A stretch of DNA of 35,684 nt from Nitrospirota bacterium. Lineage in GTDB: Bacteria > Nitrospirota > Nitrospiria > Nitrospirales > NS-4. The position numbers and the translations under genes were made by a program. Location: the NCBI GenBank assembly GCA_005877505.1, contig VBOO01000002.1, forward strand, positions 1 through 35,684, written 5' to 3'. The notes under the pieces were generated by a model that had not been told where the DNA came from, made no database searches, and saw only the letters and a program-made list of their open reading frames with translations. Positions 1 through 7,531 of the stretch are shown piece after piece (position 1 is the first letter of the stretch; every line of letters begins with the position of its first letter).

Positions 1-90
1 GGGTATGGGATAGATATCAAAGGCGGCGCAGGCAGACAAGCCCAATGAAATGAACAGGAGAATCGCCATCAAGCTGCGTGTGAGAAACAT
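1..90 (-). CDS. Lipoprotein, N-terminal part (runs off window)
   Basis: The minus strand reads from an ATG at 90 with no stop to the window edge, giving 30 residues. These form a classic lipoprotein signal: MFLTRSL, a hydrophobic core (LLFISLGL) and the lipobox LSAC, so the lipidated Cys is about residue 21. A GGGAGG ribosome binding site lies about 8 bases upstream, and a good promoter sits at 131-159. The rest of the protein is outside the window, so its function cannot be called. Gene and start are well supported despite the short length. Confidence 0.75.
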   Translation of the reverse strand, partial: MFLTRSLMAILLFISLGLSACAAFDIYPIP

Positions 91-130
91 GCCCAGCCTC
101 CCTTCCATGAAAGGGTCATCACTGGCAAGG

Positions 131-159
131 AGTGTACCAAAAGACAGACTGACTGTCCA
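131..159 (-). promoter_or_regulatory. Sigma70-type promoter of the lipoprotein gene
   Basis: On the minus strand TGGACA (159-154) is followed by a 17-base spacer and TACACT (136-131). Transcription would start near 124, giving a leader of about 34 bases that includes the GGGAGG ribosome binding site of the lipoprotein gene. Assigned from sequence only. Confidence 0.5.
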
Positions 160-231
160 TGAAAAAATTTTGGCCGGAAGTCACTGAAGGTGCTGGATAT
201 CTTGAGAAGCACCGGATTCGCCAAACTTTGC

Positions 232-358
232 ACTGGTGGTATTGGAGGGATCACTGGTGGTATTGCATATCCGCCCCTATTTGATCGAAAGGGGCGGGTT
301 CGTTCATGAGTTTACTGGAGGTATTGCATATCCCAGTACATTTGATCGAAGCACTGGG
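232..358. repeat. Tandem hairpin repeats with differing stems and a shared loop
   Basis: The core ACTGG(T/A)GGTATTG occurs at 232-244, 253-265 and 314-326. After the second and third copies comes GCATATC and then a hairpin. Hairpin one is CCGCCCC (271-277) with GGGGCGG (291-297). Hairpin two is CCCAGT (332-337) with ACTGGG (353-358). Both loops contain ATTTGATCGAA. The stems differ in sequence but each pairs perfectly, while flanks and loops are conserved. The array lies just downstream of tRNA-Val on the minus strand. No T-run follows either hairpin, so these are not ordinary terminators. Confidence 0.7.
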
Positions 359-374
359 CTCAGCAAGCTCGGTG

Positions 375-450
375 TGGTGGGCGATACAGGTTTTGAACCT
401 GTGGCCTCTTGCGTGTGAAGCAAGCGCTCTCCCACTGAGCTAATCGCCCA
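375..450 (-). tRNA. tRNA-Val(CAC)
   Basis: The minus strand from 450 to 375 folds as a complete cloverleaf. The acceptor arms TGGGCGA and TCGCCCA pair over 7 bases. The D arm begins with AGCTC. The anticodon stem CTTGC/GCAAG encloses the loop TTCACAC, giving anticodon CAC, which decodes GUG valine. The T arm is CAGGTTCAAAACCTG. The 3' CCA is encoded. A promoter sits about 25 bases upstream. Confidence 0.95.
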
Positions 451-474
451 CTCCGAATCCGCAGCAAGGCATGA

Positions 475-503
475 ACGGTAGCACAGCGTTTCCGCGCAGT
501 CAA
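475..503 (-). promoter_or_regulatory. Sigma70-type promoter of tRNA-Val
   Basis: TTGACT (503-498) and TACCGT (480-475) are separated by exactly 17 bases on the minus strand. The predicted start near 468 leaves a short 5' leader before the mature tRNA end at 450. Confidence 0.6.
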
Positions 504-515
504 TCGCGGGCTCCG

Positions 516-1697
516 CTAGAGGATCTGCAACACGCAACACTTGAGGTACTCGCTTTCGGCCAGCCCGAGCAGGACCGGGTGGTCGGAGCCTTGAGCCCCC
601 TGCGCCACCAGCTTGGCTGTCCGCCGGACATCCCTGGCGGCGTCCCAGAGCATGCGGCGAAACTGCTCGACGGGCAGGTGATACGAGCAGGAGCAGGTGA
701 CCAGGAACCCGCCGGGGCGGAGCAGCCGCATCGCCCGGAGGTTGATCTCCTTGTAGCCGGCCAGGGCTTCCGGTAACCGGGTGCGCGCCTTCACGAACGC
801 GGGAGGATCGAGGATGACCAGGTCGAAGGCTTCGCGCCGTCTGTCGCGCTCTCTCAGCTCATCGAAAACGTTGCCGACGCGGAAGGCGCAGCGATCCGCC
901 AGACCAGTCCGTTCGGCGAGGGCGGTCGCCTGCTTGATCGCAGCCGGCGACTGATCGATCCCGGTGATGCGGGTTGCCCCGTACCGGACGGCATGGAGCC
1001 CCCACAGCCCCACGTAGCAGAAGCAGTCCAGCACGTCCGCCCCGCCGGCCATCCGTTCGATCAGGGGATAGTTGTCAATTTGGTCGAGGAAGAGGCCAGT
1101 TTTTTGCCCCTCTAAGAGATCAACTGCCACCTCCAAACCGTGGATCGTCACGACGGGATCGGGCGGAATCTGCCCGACGAGGACGGTCCGTTCCCGGGGA
1201 AGGCCTTCCCGCTCGCGCATCGTCGAATCGTTTCGGGCCACGATCGTTCGGGGTCGCAGGACCTCTTCGACGGCCGTGAGGATGAGATCGCGGCGGCGGT
1301 CCATGCCGGCGGTGAGGAGTTGGATCGCCACCGCATCGCCGTAGCGGTCCACGACGAGTCCGGGCAGGCCGTCTGCTTCTCCGTGAACGACCCGGTAGGC
1401 GACCCTACCCCCTAGCAACCTTTCCCGCAAGGCCGTAGCCCGACGGATGCGGGCGAGGAAAAACTCCTGATCGACGGGCACGCGGTCTCGCGCCAGCACG
1501 CGGACGGCGATGGTGGTGCGCGGGTTGAGATAGCCGCGTCCCAGGAATCGGCCTTGGCTATCGTGGAGGTCAACGAGGTCGCCGGGCGCCGCGTCCTGGG
1601 ACCAGCCCTCCAGTTCGTTCTGGTAGATCCAGGGATGCCCGGCCAGCAGCCGGTCCTGCTCACCTGGCTTCAGCCGGATCGTGTGGATCGGCTCCAT
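516..1697 (-). CDS. rlmI: Class I SAM-dependent rRNA (cytosine-C5) methyltransferase, RlmI family
   Basis: About 393 residues, the usual length of the RlmI/YccW family that methylates a cytosine of 23S rRNA. An N-terminal PUA-like RNA-binding domain (about residues 1-80, with HPWIYQNELEG) precedes a Rossmann methyltransferase domain. Motif I reads DVLDCFCYVGLWGLHA. The DPPAF catalytic motif (VILDPPAFVKAR) and a CSCSYH motif with the expected catalytic cysteine are present. A GTG directly precedes the chosen ATG and could also serve as start. The gene stands alone, between tRNA-Val and the iron block. Family assignment is strong; the exact rRNA position is inferred from the family. Confidence 0.85.
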   Translation of the reverse strand: MEPIHTIRLKPGEQDRLLAGHPWIYQNELEGWSQDAAPGDLVDLHDSQGRFLGRGYLNPRTTIAVRVLARDRVPVDQEFFLARIRRATALRERLLGGRVAYRVVHGEADGLPGLVVDRYGDAVAIQLLTAGMDRRRDLILTAVEEVLRPRTIVARNDSTMREREGLPRERTVLVGQIPPDPVVTIHGLEVAVDLLEGQKTGLFLDQIDNYPLIERMAGGADVLDCFCYVGLWGLHAVRYGATRITGIDQSPAAIKQATALAERTGLADRCAFRVGNVFDELRERDRRREAFDLVILDPPAFVKARTRLPEALAGYKEINLRAMRLLRPGGFLVTCSCSYHLPVEQFRRMLWDAARDVRRTAKLVAQGAQGSDHPVLLGLAESEYLKCCVLQIL

Positions 1698-1750
1698 CAC
1701 TAGAGTTCAAAATCCAAAATGCTCTTGAAGACCGCTGTCGCGATGCGGGC

Positions 1751-1781
1751 CATTGGTTGAACACCCAGTGTGGGGCCAATG
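1751..1781. other. Inverted repeat at the end of the iron/flavin gene block
   Basis: CATTGG (1751-1756) and CCAATG (1776-1781) form a 6-bp stem directly after the stop codon of the membrane protein gene that ends at 1782. There is no T-run, so a role as transcript end or RNA-stability stem is only possible, not shown. Confidence 0.25.
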
Positions 1782-2297
1782 TTATTCGTGCGGCCGCTCG
1801 GCGGCCATGAGCCGCTTTTTCAGGATCCACATCTCATACAGCGGCACGCCCGCCATCACCAGGAACGAACCCACCATCAGCACGTCGCCCAACAGCATGG
1901 CCAGCGCGAAGTGGGGACTCACGTAGAGGATGAGCCACGGCGACACCAGGTCGAGGGCGACGCCCGCGAAGGCCAGCACGGTCATGCTTACTTTTAATGA
2001 CTGGCTGGCCAGCGTCAGATAGAACACGTGGCAGAGGATCAGGAAGACGACCGGCATCGTGAAGAAATGGAAGTGGGTCGTCTCGGCCAGTTCCTGGAAG
2101 GACTTGGGCTGCCCGAAGGTCTCATCCGAGCCGAGGTAATGCTGCGCGATGCCGGTATAGGAGAGACCGGTCATGCTGTGCGCCCAGTAGATGGTGAACA
2201 GAAACCCGGCGAAGATTGTCGCGATGAACAGCGTGTAGAGCAGGCGGATGTTGCGGTCGGTGTCGAGGAGCCGGAACCGGGTGTTGAAGTGGCGCAC
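1782..2297 (-). CDS. Histidine-rich four-helix membrane protein, putative redox partner
   Basis: 171 residues with four predicted membrane helices at about 19-37, 76-96, 103-125 and 130-152. Histidines lie in or at the ends of helices: H40, H75, H77 (THFHFF), H90 (CHVFY) and H129. This resembles small b-type cytochrome-like or DUF4405-like proteins, but I do not recognise a named family. The GTG start follows the stop of the FMN-binding gene by 7 bases, and no in-frame ATG lies between. As last gene of the porin-lipoprotein-flavoprotein cluster it is a candidate to pass electrons from the quinone pool to the periplasmic flavin. Heme binding is inference only. Confidence 0.6.
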   Translation of the reverse strand: MRHFNTRFRLLDTDRNIRLLYTLFIATIFAGFLFTIYWAHSMTGLSYTGIAQHYLGSDETFGQPKSFQELAETTHFHFFTMPVVFLILCHVFYLTLASQSLKVSMTVLAFAGVALDLVSPWLILYVSPHFALAMLLGDVLMVGSFLVMAGVPLYEMWILKKRLMAAERPHE

Positions 2298-2304
2298 GGC
2301 GGCG

Positions 2305-2922
2305 TCAGTGGGGAGTGAGGTAGAACTCGTCGATCAGGACGAGGGCGCGCTTCACGCCTGCGCTCACCGACCGGACCGACATCGTGGCGCCCGTGATGTT
2401 GATGATGTCCTTGTTGATGCGGATCGGGTCCAGCACGGTCTTGCCTTCGTACTGCGAGTTGAACCGTTTCTTCCGCACCTCGCTGCCCTTGCTCTCCCGG
2501 TATACCAGGATCTCGACGTCGGAGACCTTGCCGTCCGGCGTCACGCCGACAAGGTAGGTGATGGGCCGATGCTTGCCGATAGTCTCTTGAAGGACGGCGT
2601 AGCCGTCGATCTTGCCGTTGGTTTCCGCCTTGAAGGCGTGGAAGCTCTCTTCGGGGAACTTCCAGCCGATCCGCTCCTGGATCCGGGCCTTTTGCTCGGG
2701 CGTGAGCCGGAGCTCCTCAGCCTTGATGTTTTGGGACTTGGGGAACAGGAGCTTCAGGGCCTGCTCCTCGGTGAGGTACACCTCAACCTTGCCGATCTCT
2801 TCCTCGGTGAGATAGCGCTTCAGGTCGGGATCCCAGATGTGGTGGCTCGGCTCGGAGGCGTCGGCGATCGGAGCGAGGGCAACCCAGATGGGCAATGCGG
2901 CGGTCACCACGAGCCTCAGCAT
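2305..2922 (-). CDS. Periplasmic FMN-binding domain protein with flavinylation motif
   Basis: 205 residues. A signal peptide (MLRLVVTAALPIWVALAPIADA) is followed by an alpha-helical segment and a C-terminal FMN-binding domain like those of RnfG, NqrC and NosR. The motif TGATMS at about residues 177-182 fits the S/T-G-A-T-x-S/T core to which ApbE attaches FMN covalently. The preceding pattern ITYLVGVTPDGKVSDVEILVYRES is typical of this domain. The start ATG overlaps the stop of the upstream lipoprotein gene (ATGCTGA). It probably acts as an extracytoplasmic electron carrier. No apbE is visible in the window, so the flavin transferase must be encoded elsewhere. Confidence 0.8.
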   Translation of the reverse strand: MLRLVVTAALPIWVALAPIADASEPSHHIWDPDLKRYLTEEEIGKVEVYLTEEQALKLLFPKSQNIKAEELRLTPEQKARIQERIGWKFPEESFHAFKAETNGKIDGYAVLQETIGKHRPITYLVGVTPDGKVSDVEILVYRESKGSEVRKKRFNSQYEGKTVLDPIRINKDIINITGATMSVRSVSAGVKRALVLIDEFYLTPH

Positions 2923-3374
2923 CCCTTTTCCTTGAGGCGCCGGGCGATCTCGGCGGCCACCGCCTCTTCTTCCTGAGGGTTGCCGGGGACGGAGCGCCAC
3001 TGGCGCATGCGGGCACCCATGGGCGACCAGGCTTCGCGGAGCTGCAGCACCGTGGCCGCGGCCCCGGTCCTTTTCCGTTTCACCTCCACCACGTACCGCA
3101 CTCGTTCTTTGTTGACGTCGCGTTGCATGACGCCCGCGCGCGTCGAGCTGTCGACTTCCACCCAAGCTGTCTCCAGGACCCCCGTGGTTTTGTCGGCCGA
3201 TTGCAGACGCACCCCTGCGAGCGCGGCGATGGAGGTGTCCCACACCTGCTCGAAGGCGCACGGCGATGTCGCGGTCGGCTTTCCCTCCAGGGATGCGCAC
3301 CCGGCCAGCAGCAGACAGATGAACACGGCAAGCAATGTATGGGTTGCCACGACCATCTCGCAAAGGCGCGGCAT
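2916..3374 (-). CDS. Small outer-membrane-type lipoprotein, unknown function
   Basis: 152 residues from the first ATG; a start at the ATG at 3356 (MVVATHT) is equally possible because neither has a clear ribosome binding site. The lipobox LAGC follows a hydrophobic core. The body (VWDTSIAALAG, then TGVLETAWVEVD) recalls lipoproteins of the BamC/DUF3568 type, in which a repeated alpha/beta unit begins with a tryptophan and ends in GxLxTxW. That similarity is by eye only. It lies 11 bases after the porin stop and overlaps the FMN-binding gene, so the three are surely cotranscribed. A periplasmic-facing accessory role to the porin or flavoprotein is inference. Confidence 0.65.
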   Translation of the reverse strand: MPRLCEMVVATHTLLAVFICLLLAGCASLEGKPTATSPCAFEQVWDTSIAALAGVRLQSADKTTGVLETAWVEVDSSTRAGVMQRDVNKERVRYVVEVKRKRTGAAATVLQLREAWSPMGARMRQWRSVPGNPQEEEAVAAEIARRLKEKGC

Positions 3375-3385
3375 CTTAGCATGGT

Positions 3386-4810
3386 TTAGAAGTAGGTGGC
3401 CACGGACAGGACCAGTCCGTCGTTTCTGATGCGGTTGTTCTTGCCGTCCTCAAAGTTGAATTGATAATCCACCTTGAAGACCGTGTCCTCGACCGGGCGG
3501 AAATTCAGCCCCAGCGTCAGGCGCTCCCGTTTGGTGTCCGAGAACTCGCTGTTCGTGTTGATCTGATCCCATCGGGCGACGGCCGTGAAGGTGGACGCTT
3601 CCGTGAAATAGGACGGGGCCCAGCGCCGGAGGAATTGCGGCATGAAGTGGTAGTTGCCTTGCACGTAATAGCCGTCCATGCGCCGCGGCAGAAGCCGGAA
3701 ACCTGGAGCACAGGTGAACGTAGGAGGGTTGTCGCACGCGAAATTTCCATTTATCAGGCGGTCGTTGTCGCGGGCATAGACCCAGGCAGCCTCGCCGATG
3801 AGCTCAAAGGCTCCCCGCTGGAAGGTCCAATCGGCCGCCCAGATGCTGAGCGGCCGCTTGCTGGCCGGATCGTACGTGCCGAAGTACCCGGAGCCGCCGA
3901 CCTCGATACCCAAAATCGGACTGAAGGCCACACGGCCGACGACAGCTTTGCCATTGTTGTTGTCCAGCCCATCATCCTCCGTCGACACGCGTTGCCGCGC
4001 GTCCCTGAGGCCTGCACCGGCTGTGATGACCGGCGTCTCGTCTTTTTTGTAACCGTTGAAGCCTTGCGTCGCGTACAGTTCGTAATCCAGCTTCGACAGG
4101 CGGGTCGGGTAAAACGTCCCGTAAAACCCGGCGCCGGTTTCCGATAAGGTGGAGGGAATGATGGCCGTGGCGACCAGCGGGCGGTCCGAGAGGTCGTTGA
4201 GCGGAGAGTCATGCAGCAGGTTGAACTTGCCGACCGGCAACAGGATGATGCCCGCTCGGAAATTGAGCGGTTCTGCGATCAGGTAGTCGATGGTCGCGAA
4301 CTCAAGACTCACCTCGATGCCTCCGGAATCTTCCTGGGTTGACTTGGACCGGATTCCATGTTCGATCTCCAGCTCAGCGGCAACCTTGAGACGGTCGGTG
4401 ATGTCCGAGTAGAAGAACGGCACGAACCGCTGCTGGTCAAAACTGCTACTGCCTGCTCCGGTGCCGGGTTGTCCGACGCCAGTGGAATTGCTGCTGTTGA
4501 ACAACCGGTACTGCAGGTCCATGTAGCCGCCGACTGTCGTCCGGGGCGAGGAGAGGAACGGCTTGGCGTAGATAAGCTTGCCGCTGCCGGTGCTGCCGAA
4601 ACTCAGCGGCTTCTCGCCGATTTTTTTCTCCTTTTCCTTGGATTCTTTCTCCTCTTTGGCCTCGTGCTCCGTGAGCTCCTCCACCAACCTTTCCAGCCTC
4701 CTGATCCGTTCTTCGAGCGCCTTCTCGGTCTTCTCGTCGGCTACGGCTTCGAACGAGGCGCCGCCCAAAAGACAGGCTGTGAGGGCCCCGAGGATGACTA
4801 ATCGCCGCAT
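3386..4810 (-). CDS. Outer-membrane beta-barrel porin, OprP-like
   Basis: 474 residues. A signal peptide (MRRLVILGALTACLLGGASFEAVA) is followed by a highly charged coiled coil (about residues 25-65, with ERIRRLERLVEEL), then a long beta-rich domain ending in an aromatic residue (ATYF), as outer-membrane barrels do. The length, the coiled-coil N terminus and segments such as VGGYMDLQYRLF match porins of the phosphate-selective OprO/OprP type; the substrate cannot be read from sequence. The start has a textbook AGGAGG site. A Fur-like operator lies just upstream, suggesting iron-controlled expression, perhaps for uptake of an iron complex. First gene of a four-gene unit. Confidence 0.75.
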   Translation of the reverse strand: MRRLVILGALTACLLGGASFEAVADEKTEKALEERIRRLERLVEELTEHEAKEEKESKEKEKKIGEKPLSFGSTGSGKLIYAKPFLSSPRTTVGGYMDLQYRLFNSSNSTGVGQPGTGAGSSSFDQQRFVPFFYSDITDRLKVAAELEIEHGIRSKSTQEDSGGIEVSLEFATIDYLIAEPLNFRAGIILLPVGKFNLLHDSPLNDLSDRPLVATAIIPSTLSETGAGFYGTFYPTRLSKLDYELYATQGFNGYKKDETPVITAGAGLRDARQRVSTEDDGLDNNNGKAVVGRVAFSPILGIEVGGSGYFGTYDPASKRPLSIWAADWTFQRGAFELIGEAAWVYARDNDRLINGNFACDNPPTFTCAPGFRLLPRRMDGYYVQGNYHFMPQFLRRWAPSYFTEASTFTAVARWDQINTNSEFSDTKRERLTLGLNFRPVEDTVFKVDYQFNFEDGKNNRIRNDGLVLSVATYF

Positions 4811-4825
4811 GGTGATCCTCCTAAT

Positions 4826-4856
4826 TGATAATGTAATTGCGATTCGTTCTCATTAC
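4826..4856 (-). promoter_or_regulatory. Fur-box-like array upstream of the porin operon
   Basis: On the minus strand the stretch 4852-4838 reads TGAGAAC-G-AATCGCA, a degenerate 7-1-7 Fur site, sharing TGAGAACGA with the site upstream of fur. On the plus strand TGATAAT at 4826-4832 is a perfect Fur half-site facing it. The array lies 16-46 bases upstream of the porin start. Operator identity is inferred. Confidence 0.5.
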
Positions 4857-4870
4857 TTTCAGTAAAAAAA

Positions 4871-5911
4871 CTAACTCTTCGGGAACGTGACGATGTGGGT
4901 CGCCACGATCTTGAGGTCCACCGAAGTGCTGATCGGATAGACCGTTGTGGAGGCTTCGCTACTGTGCAGATGCTGCCCGGAGGGCAGGATCATCGTGTAG
5001 AGGTTCTCGGAGCCCCGGAACTGACGCCCCACGATCCGCGCCCCGCCCGGCGAGGCCGGCACGATGTGGACGTCGTCGGGCCGAATCATGATCTCGACGG
5101 CCGCCCCGGCTGGATGTCCCCTGACATTTTCAAAGACGCCCACCTCGGTGTGGATCTTGCCGTTGTCCACGCGGCCCAAGAGAAAATCGGCCTGGCCGAC
5201 GAAGTTGGCGACGAAGGGCGTCGAGGGCGTGTGGTAGATGGCCTCGGGCGCGTCCACCTGCTCCAGCCGGCCGTGATTGAGAACGGCGACCCGGTCGGCC
5301 ATGGCGAAAGCTTCGTCGTGGTCGTGCGTGACCAGCACGGCCGTCGTGCCGGTGAGCCGGAGGATTTCCTCCACCTCTTCCCGCATCTGGCCCCGCATGT
5401 CCGGATCCAGGTTGCTGAACGGCTCGTCCAGGAGCAGGACGATGGGCTTGGGAGCGAGCGCGCGGGCGAGCGCCACCCGTTGCTGCTGGCCGCCTGAGAG
5501 TTCGTGGGGGTAGCGGTCCCCAAAGCCGGAAAGCCCGACGAGGTCCAGCGTCTGGGCGACGGTGCGTGCGGCAGCTTCTTGCGGGAGGCGCTGAAGCCCG
5601 AAGGCAACGTTTTCCGTTACGGTGAGGTGCGGGAACAACGCGTAGTCCTGAAAGACCATGCCCACGCCGCGCTCTTCCGGCACCACCCAATGGCCGGCGT
5701 CGCAGACCGGCCGGCCGGCGATCGTGATCGCGCCGGCCTGGGGCCGCTCGAAGCCGGCAATGGCGCGGAGCACCGTGGTCTTGCCGCAGCCGCTGGGGCC
5801 GAGGATCGACAGGGTGGCGCCTTCGTCCACCTCAAGGGTGAGATCCACCAGGGCCGGCGTGGCGGCGTTGGTATAGGTGAGCGAGATCTGGCACAGCTCA
5901 ATCAGCGTCAT
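4871..5911 (-). CDS. fbpC: Fe3+ ABC importer, ATP-binding subunit
   Basis: 346 residues. Walker A GPSGCGKT at 38-45, Q-loop VFQDYALFPHLT, signature LSGGQQQR at 138-145, Walker B VLLLDEP at 158-164 and an H-loop histidine (VLVTHDHDEA) are all present. A C-terminal TOBE-type regulatory domain (about 240-346, IMIRPDDVHIV) is typical of FbpC/FutC and other Fe3+/spermidine-type importers. The start ATG overlaps the permease stop as ATGA, so the two are translationally coupled. It powers ferric iron uptake with the two genes before it. A run of seven Ts follows the stop codon on the minus strand but without a convincing hairpin. Confidence 0.9.
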   Translation of the reverse strand: MTLIELCQISLTYTNAATPALVDLTLEVDEGATLSILGPSGCGKTTVLRAIAGFERPQAGAITIAGRPVCDAGHWVVPEERGVGMVFQDYALFPHLTVTENVAFGLQRLPQEAAARTVAQTLDLVGLSGFGDRYPHELSGGQQQRVALARALAPKPIVLLLDEPFSNLDPDMRGQMREEVEEILRLTGTTAVLVTHDHDEAFAMADRVAVLNHGRLEQVDAPEAIYHTPSTPFVANFVGQADFLLGRVDNGKIHTEVGVFENVRGHPAGAAVEIMIRPDDVHIVPASPGGARIVGRQFRGSENLYTMILPSGQHLHSSEASTTVYPISTSVDLKIVATHIVTFPKS

Positions 5912-7530
5912 ACGAGTTTCTTCTCCCGCAGCCGCGTGACCACCATCCACGGGAGCGCCGTGAAGGCGATGAGCAGCAGGGCCATGACCGCCGCCCGCGC
6001 GTACTCCGCCTCCACGGTGTGGATGTAGACCCGCACCGGCAGCGTGTCGAACCCGGCCGGCCGCAGCAGCAGCGTGGCGTCGAGCTCCTTCATGGCGGAG
6101 ATGAACACGAGCGCCCAGACCGCAAACAGCGTGGGGCGGACCAGGGGCGCGAGGATGCGGCGCAGCACGCGCCACGGGGAGGCGGCGAGCGAGCGGGCCG
6201 CTTCTTCCAGATGCGGGTTGATGCCAGCGAGCGCCGCGTCCACGCCCTGGACCGCCTGGGTCAGGAAGCGGATCAGATAGGCCACCACGAGGATCCCGAC
6301 CGTGCCGTACACCCACGGGACGTAGGTGTTGTACAGGAGGATCAGACTCAAGCCGAGGACTGTGCCCGGGATGGCATAGCCGATTTGGATGGTGCCGGGC
6401 AGCAGCGCGCCGGTCCAGGGCGGCGTATGCCGGGCGGTGAACGCGATGAGGAGTCCGAGGATCACCGCGAGCGTGGCGGCGAGGCCCGCCATCAACAGAC
6501 TGTTCTTGATGTAGTCGTTTTGCTCGCGGACGACGTCCAGGAAGTGGCCGACTGAGCCGGTCTGCGCCAGCAGCACGCCCAGCGGGATGAACACCGACAG
6601 GCCCAGGACCGCGCCCGTAAGCAGGGCGGCGGGCCAGCGCCACCGGCCGAGGTGCAGCGGCCGCGCGAGCCGCGCCGTGCCGGTGATCGTGACGTACGAG
6701 CGACGGTGCAGGAGCATCTGTTGCCCCACCAGGATGGCGATGGTGATGAGGACGAGCACGAACGACAGCAGGGCGGCGGCGGCCTGATCGAACCGCGTGT
6801 TGAGTTGATGGTAGATGGCGGTGGTGAACACCTGCACGCGGAGCAGCGACGGCGAGCCAAAGTCCGACAGCGCGTAGAGGAAGGCCAGGAGCCCGCCCGC
6901 CAGGATGCTTGGCCGGAGCATCGGCAGCGTGACGCGGCGGAACACGCCCCAGGGGCTTTCGCCCAGCGAGCGGGCGGTCTCTTCCATGGAGGGATTGGTC
7001 GCCTCCAGCGCCGCGCTGACGAGCAGGAAGATGTACGGATACGTGAAGAGGCCCAGCACGAAGACCCCGCCCCAGAAGCCGTAGATGTTCACCCACTGCT
7101 GTGGGGACCCAGTCAAAGCGCTCAGCCAGTTGTTCACTGAGCCCACGGGCCCCAGCAGCGCGATATAGGACATGGCGCCGATGTAGGACGGGATCGCGAG
7201 CGGGATCACCGCCAGCCACCGACAGAGATTCCGGAAAGGCAGGTCGGTGCGGACGACGAGCCAGGCGAGCGGCAGGGCCAGGAGCATCGCCCAGATCGTC
7301 GCCAGCGTCGCGAGCGACAGGGTCATGGCGGCCAGGCGGACGAGCGAGCCGATCGTGACGGCGCCGAGTTCGCCAGCCTTCAGGGCCACGGCGACCAGGT
7401 AGAGCAGCGGGGGCAGAACCAGCAAGCCCACGCCGGCCAACAGCACGAAGGTGCCGGTCCGAGCAAGCGAGCCAGACGCCGGGGCCAGCGGCGCCGAGGG
7501 TGTGAGGGTGAGGGGGCCGGCCTGCGTCAT
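5908..7530 (-). CDS. fbpB: Fe3+ ABC importer, fused permease
   Basis: 540 residues with about 12 membrane helices, made of two permease halves in one chain, as in FbpB/FutB. Each half has its EAA loop that docks the ATPase: EETARSLGESPWGVFRRVTLPMLRP in the first and EEAARSLAASPWRVLRRILAPLVRP in the second (quoted in part by residue class; both contain the conserved A-x-x-L-G/A pattern). It starts one base after the stop of the binding-protein gene and overlaps the ATPase gene by 4 bases. The conserved gene order and architecture make the iron importer call firm. Confidence 0.9.
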   Translation of the reverse strand: MTQAGPLTLTPSAPLAPASGSLARTGTFVLLAGVGLLVLPPLLYLVAVALKAGELGAVTIGSLVRLAAMTLSLATLATIWAMLLALPLAWLVVRTDLPFRNLCRWLAVIPLAIPSYIGAMSYIALLGPVGSVNNWLSALTGSPQQWVNIYGFWGGVFVLGLFTYPYIFLLVSAALEATNPSMEETARSLGESPWGVFRRVTLPMLRPSILAGGLLAFLYALSDFGSPSLLRVQVFTTAIYHQLNTRFDQAAAALLSFVLVLITIAILVGQQMLLHRRSYVTITGTARLARPLHLGRWRWPAALLTGAVLGLSVFIPLGVLLAQTGSVGHFLDVVREQNDYIKNSLLMAGLAATLAVILGLLIAFTARHTPPWTGALLPGTIQIGYAIPGTVLGLSLILLYNTYVPWVYGTVGILVVAYLIRFLTQAVQGVDAALAGINPHLEEAARSLAASPWRVLRRILAPLVRPTLFAVWALVFISAMKELDATLLLRPAGFDTLPVRVYIHTVEAEYARAAVMALLLIAFTALPWMVVTRLREKKLV

Positions 7531-7531
7531 C

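Noticed and set aside
69-254. A 61-codon minus-strand ORF reading through the lipoprotein promoter
   Set aside because: It lies in a different frame from the lipobox signal, has no ribosome binding site and no protein-like character.
4871-7219. A 782-codon open frame covering the iron ABC ATPase and much of the permease
   Set aside because: Only the part from 5911 matches an ABC ATPase; the upstream extension is an Arg/Pro/Gly-rich shadow of the permease gene.
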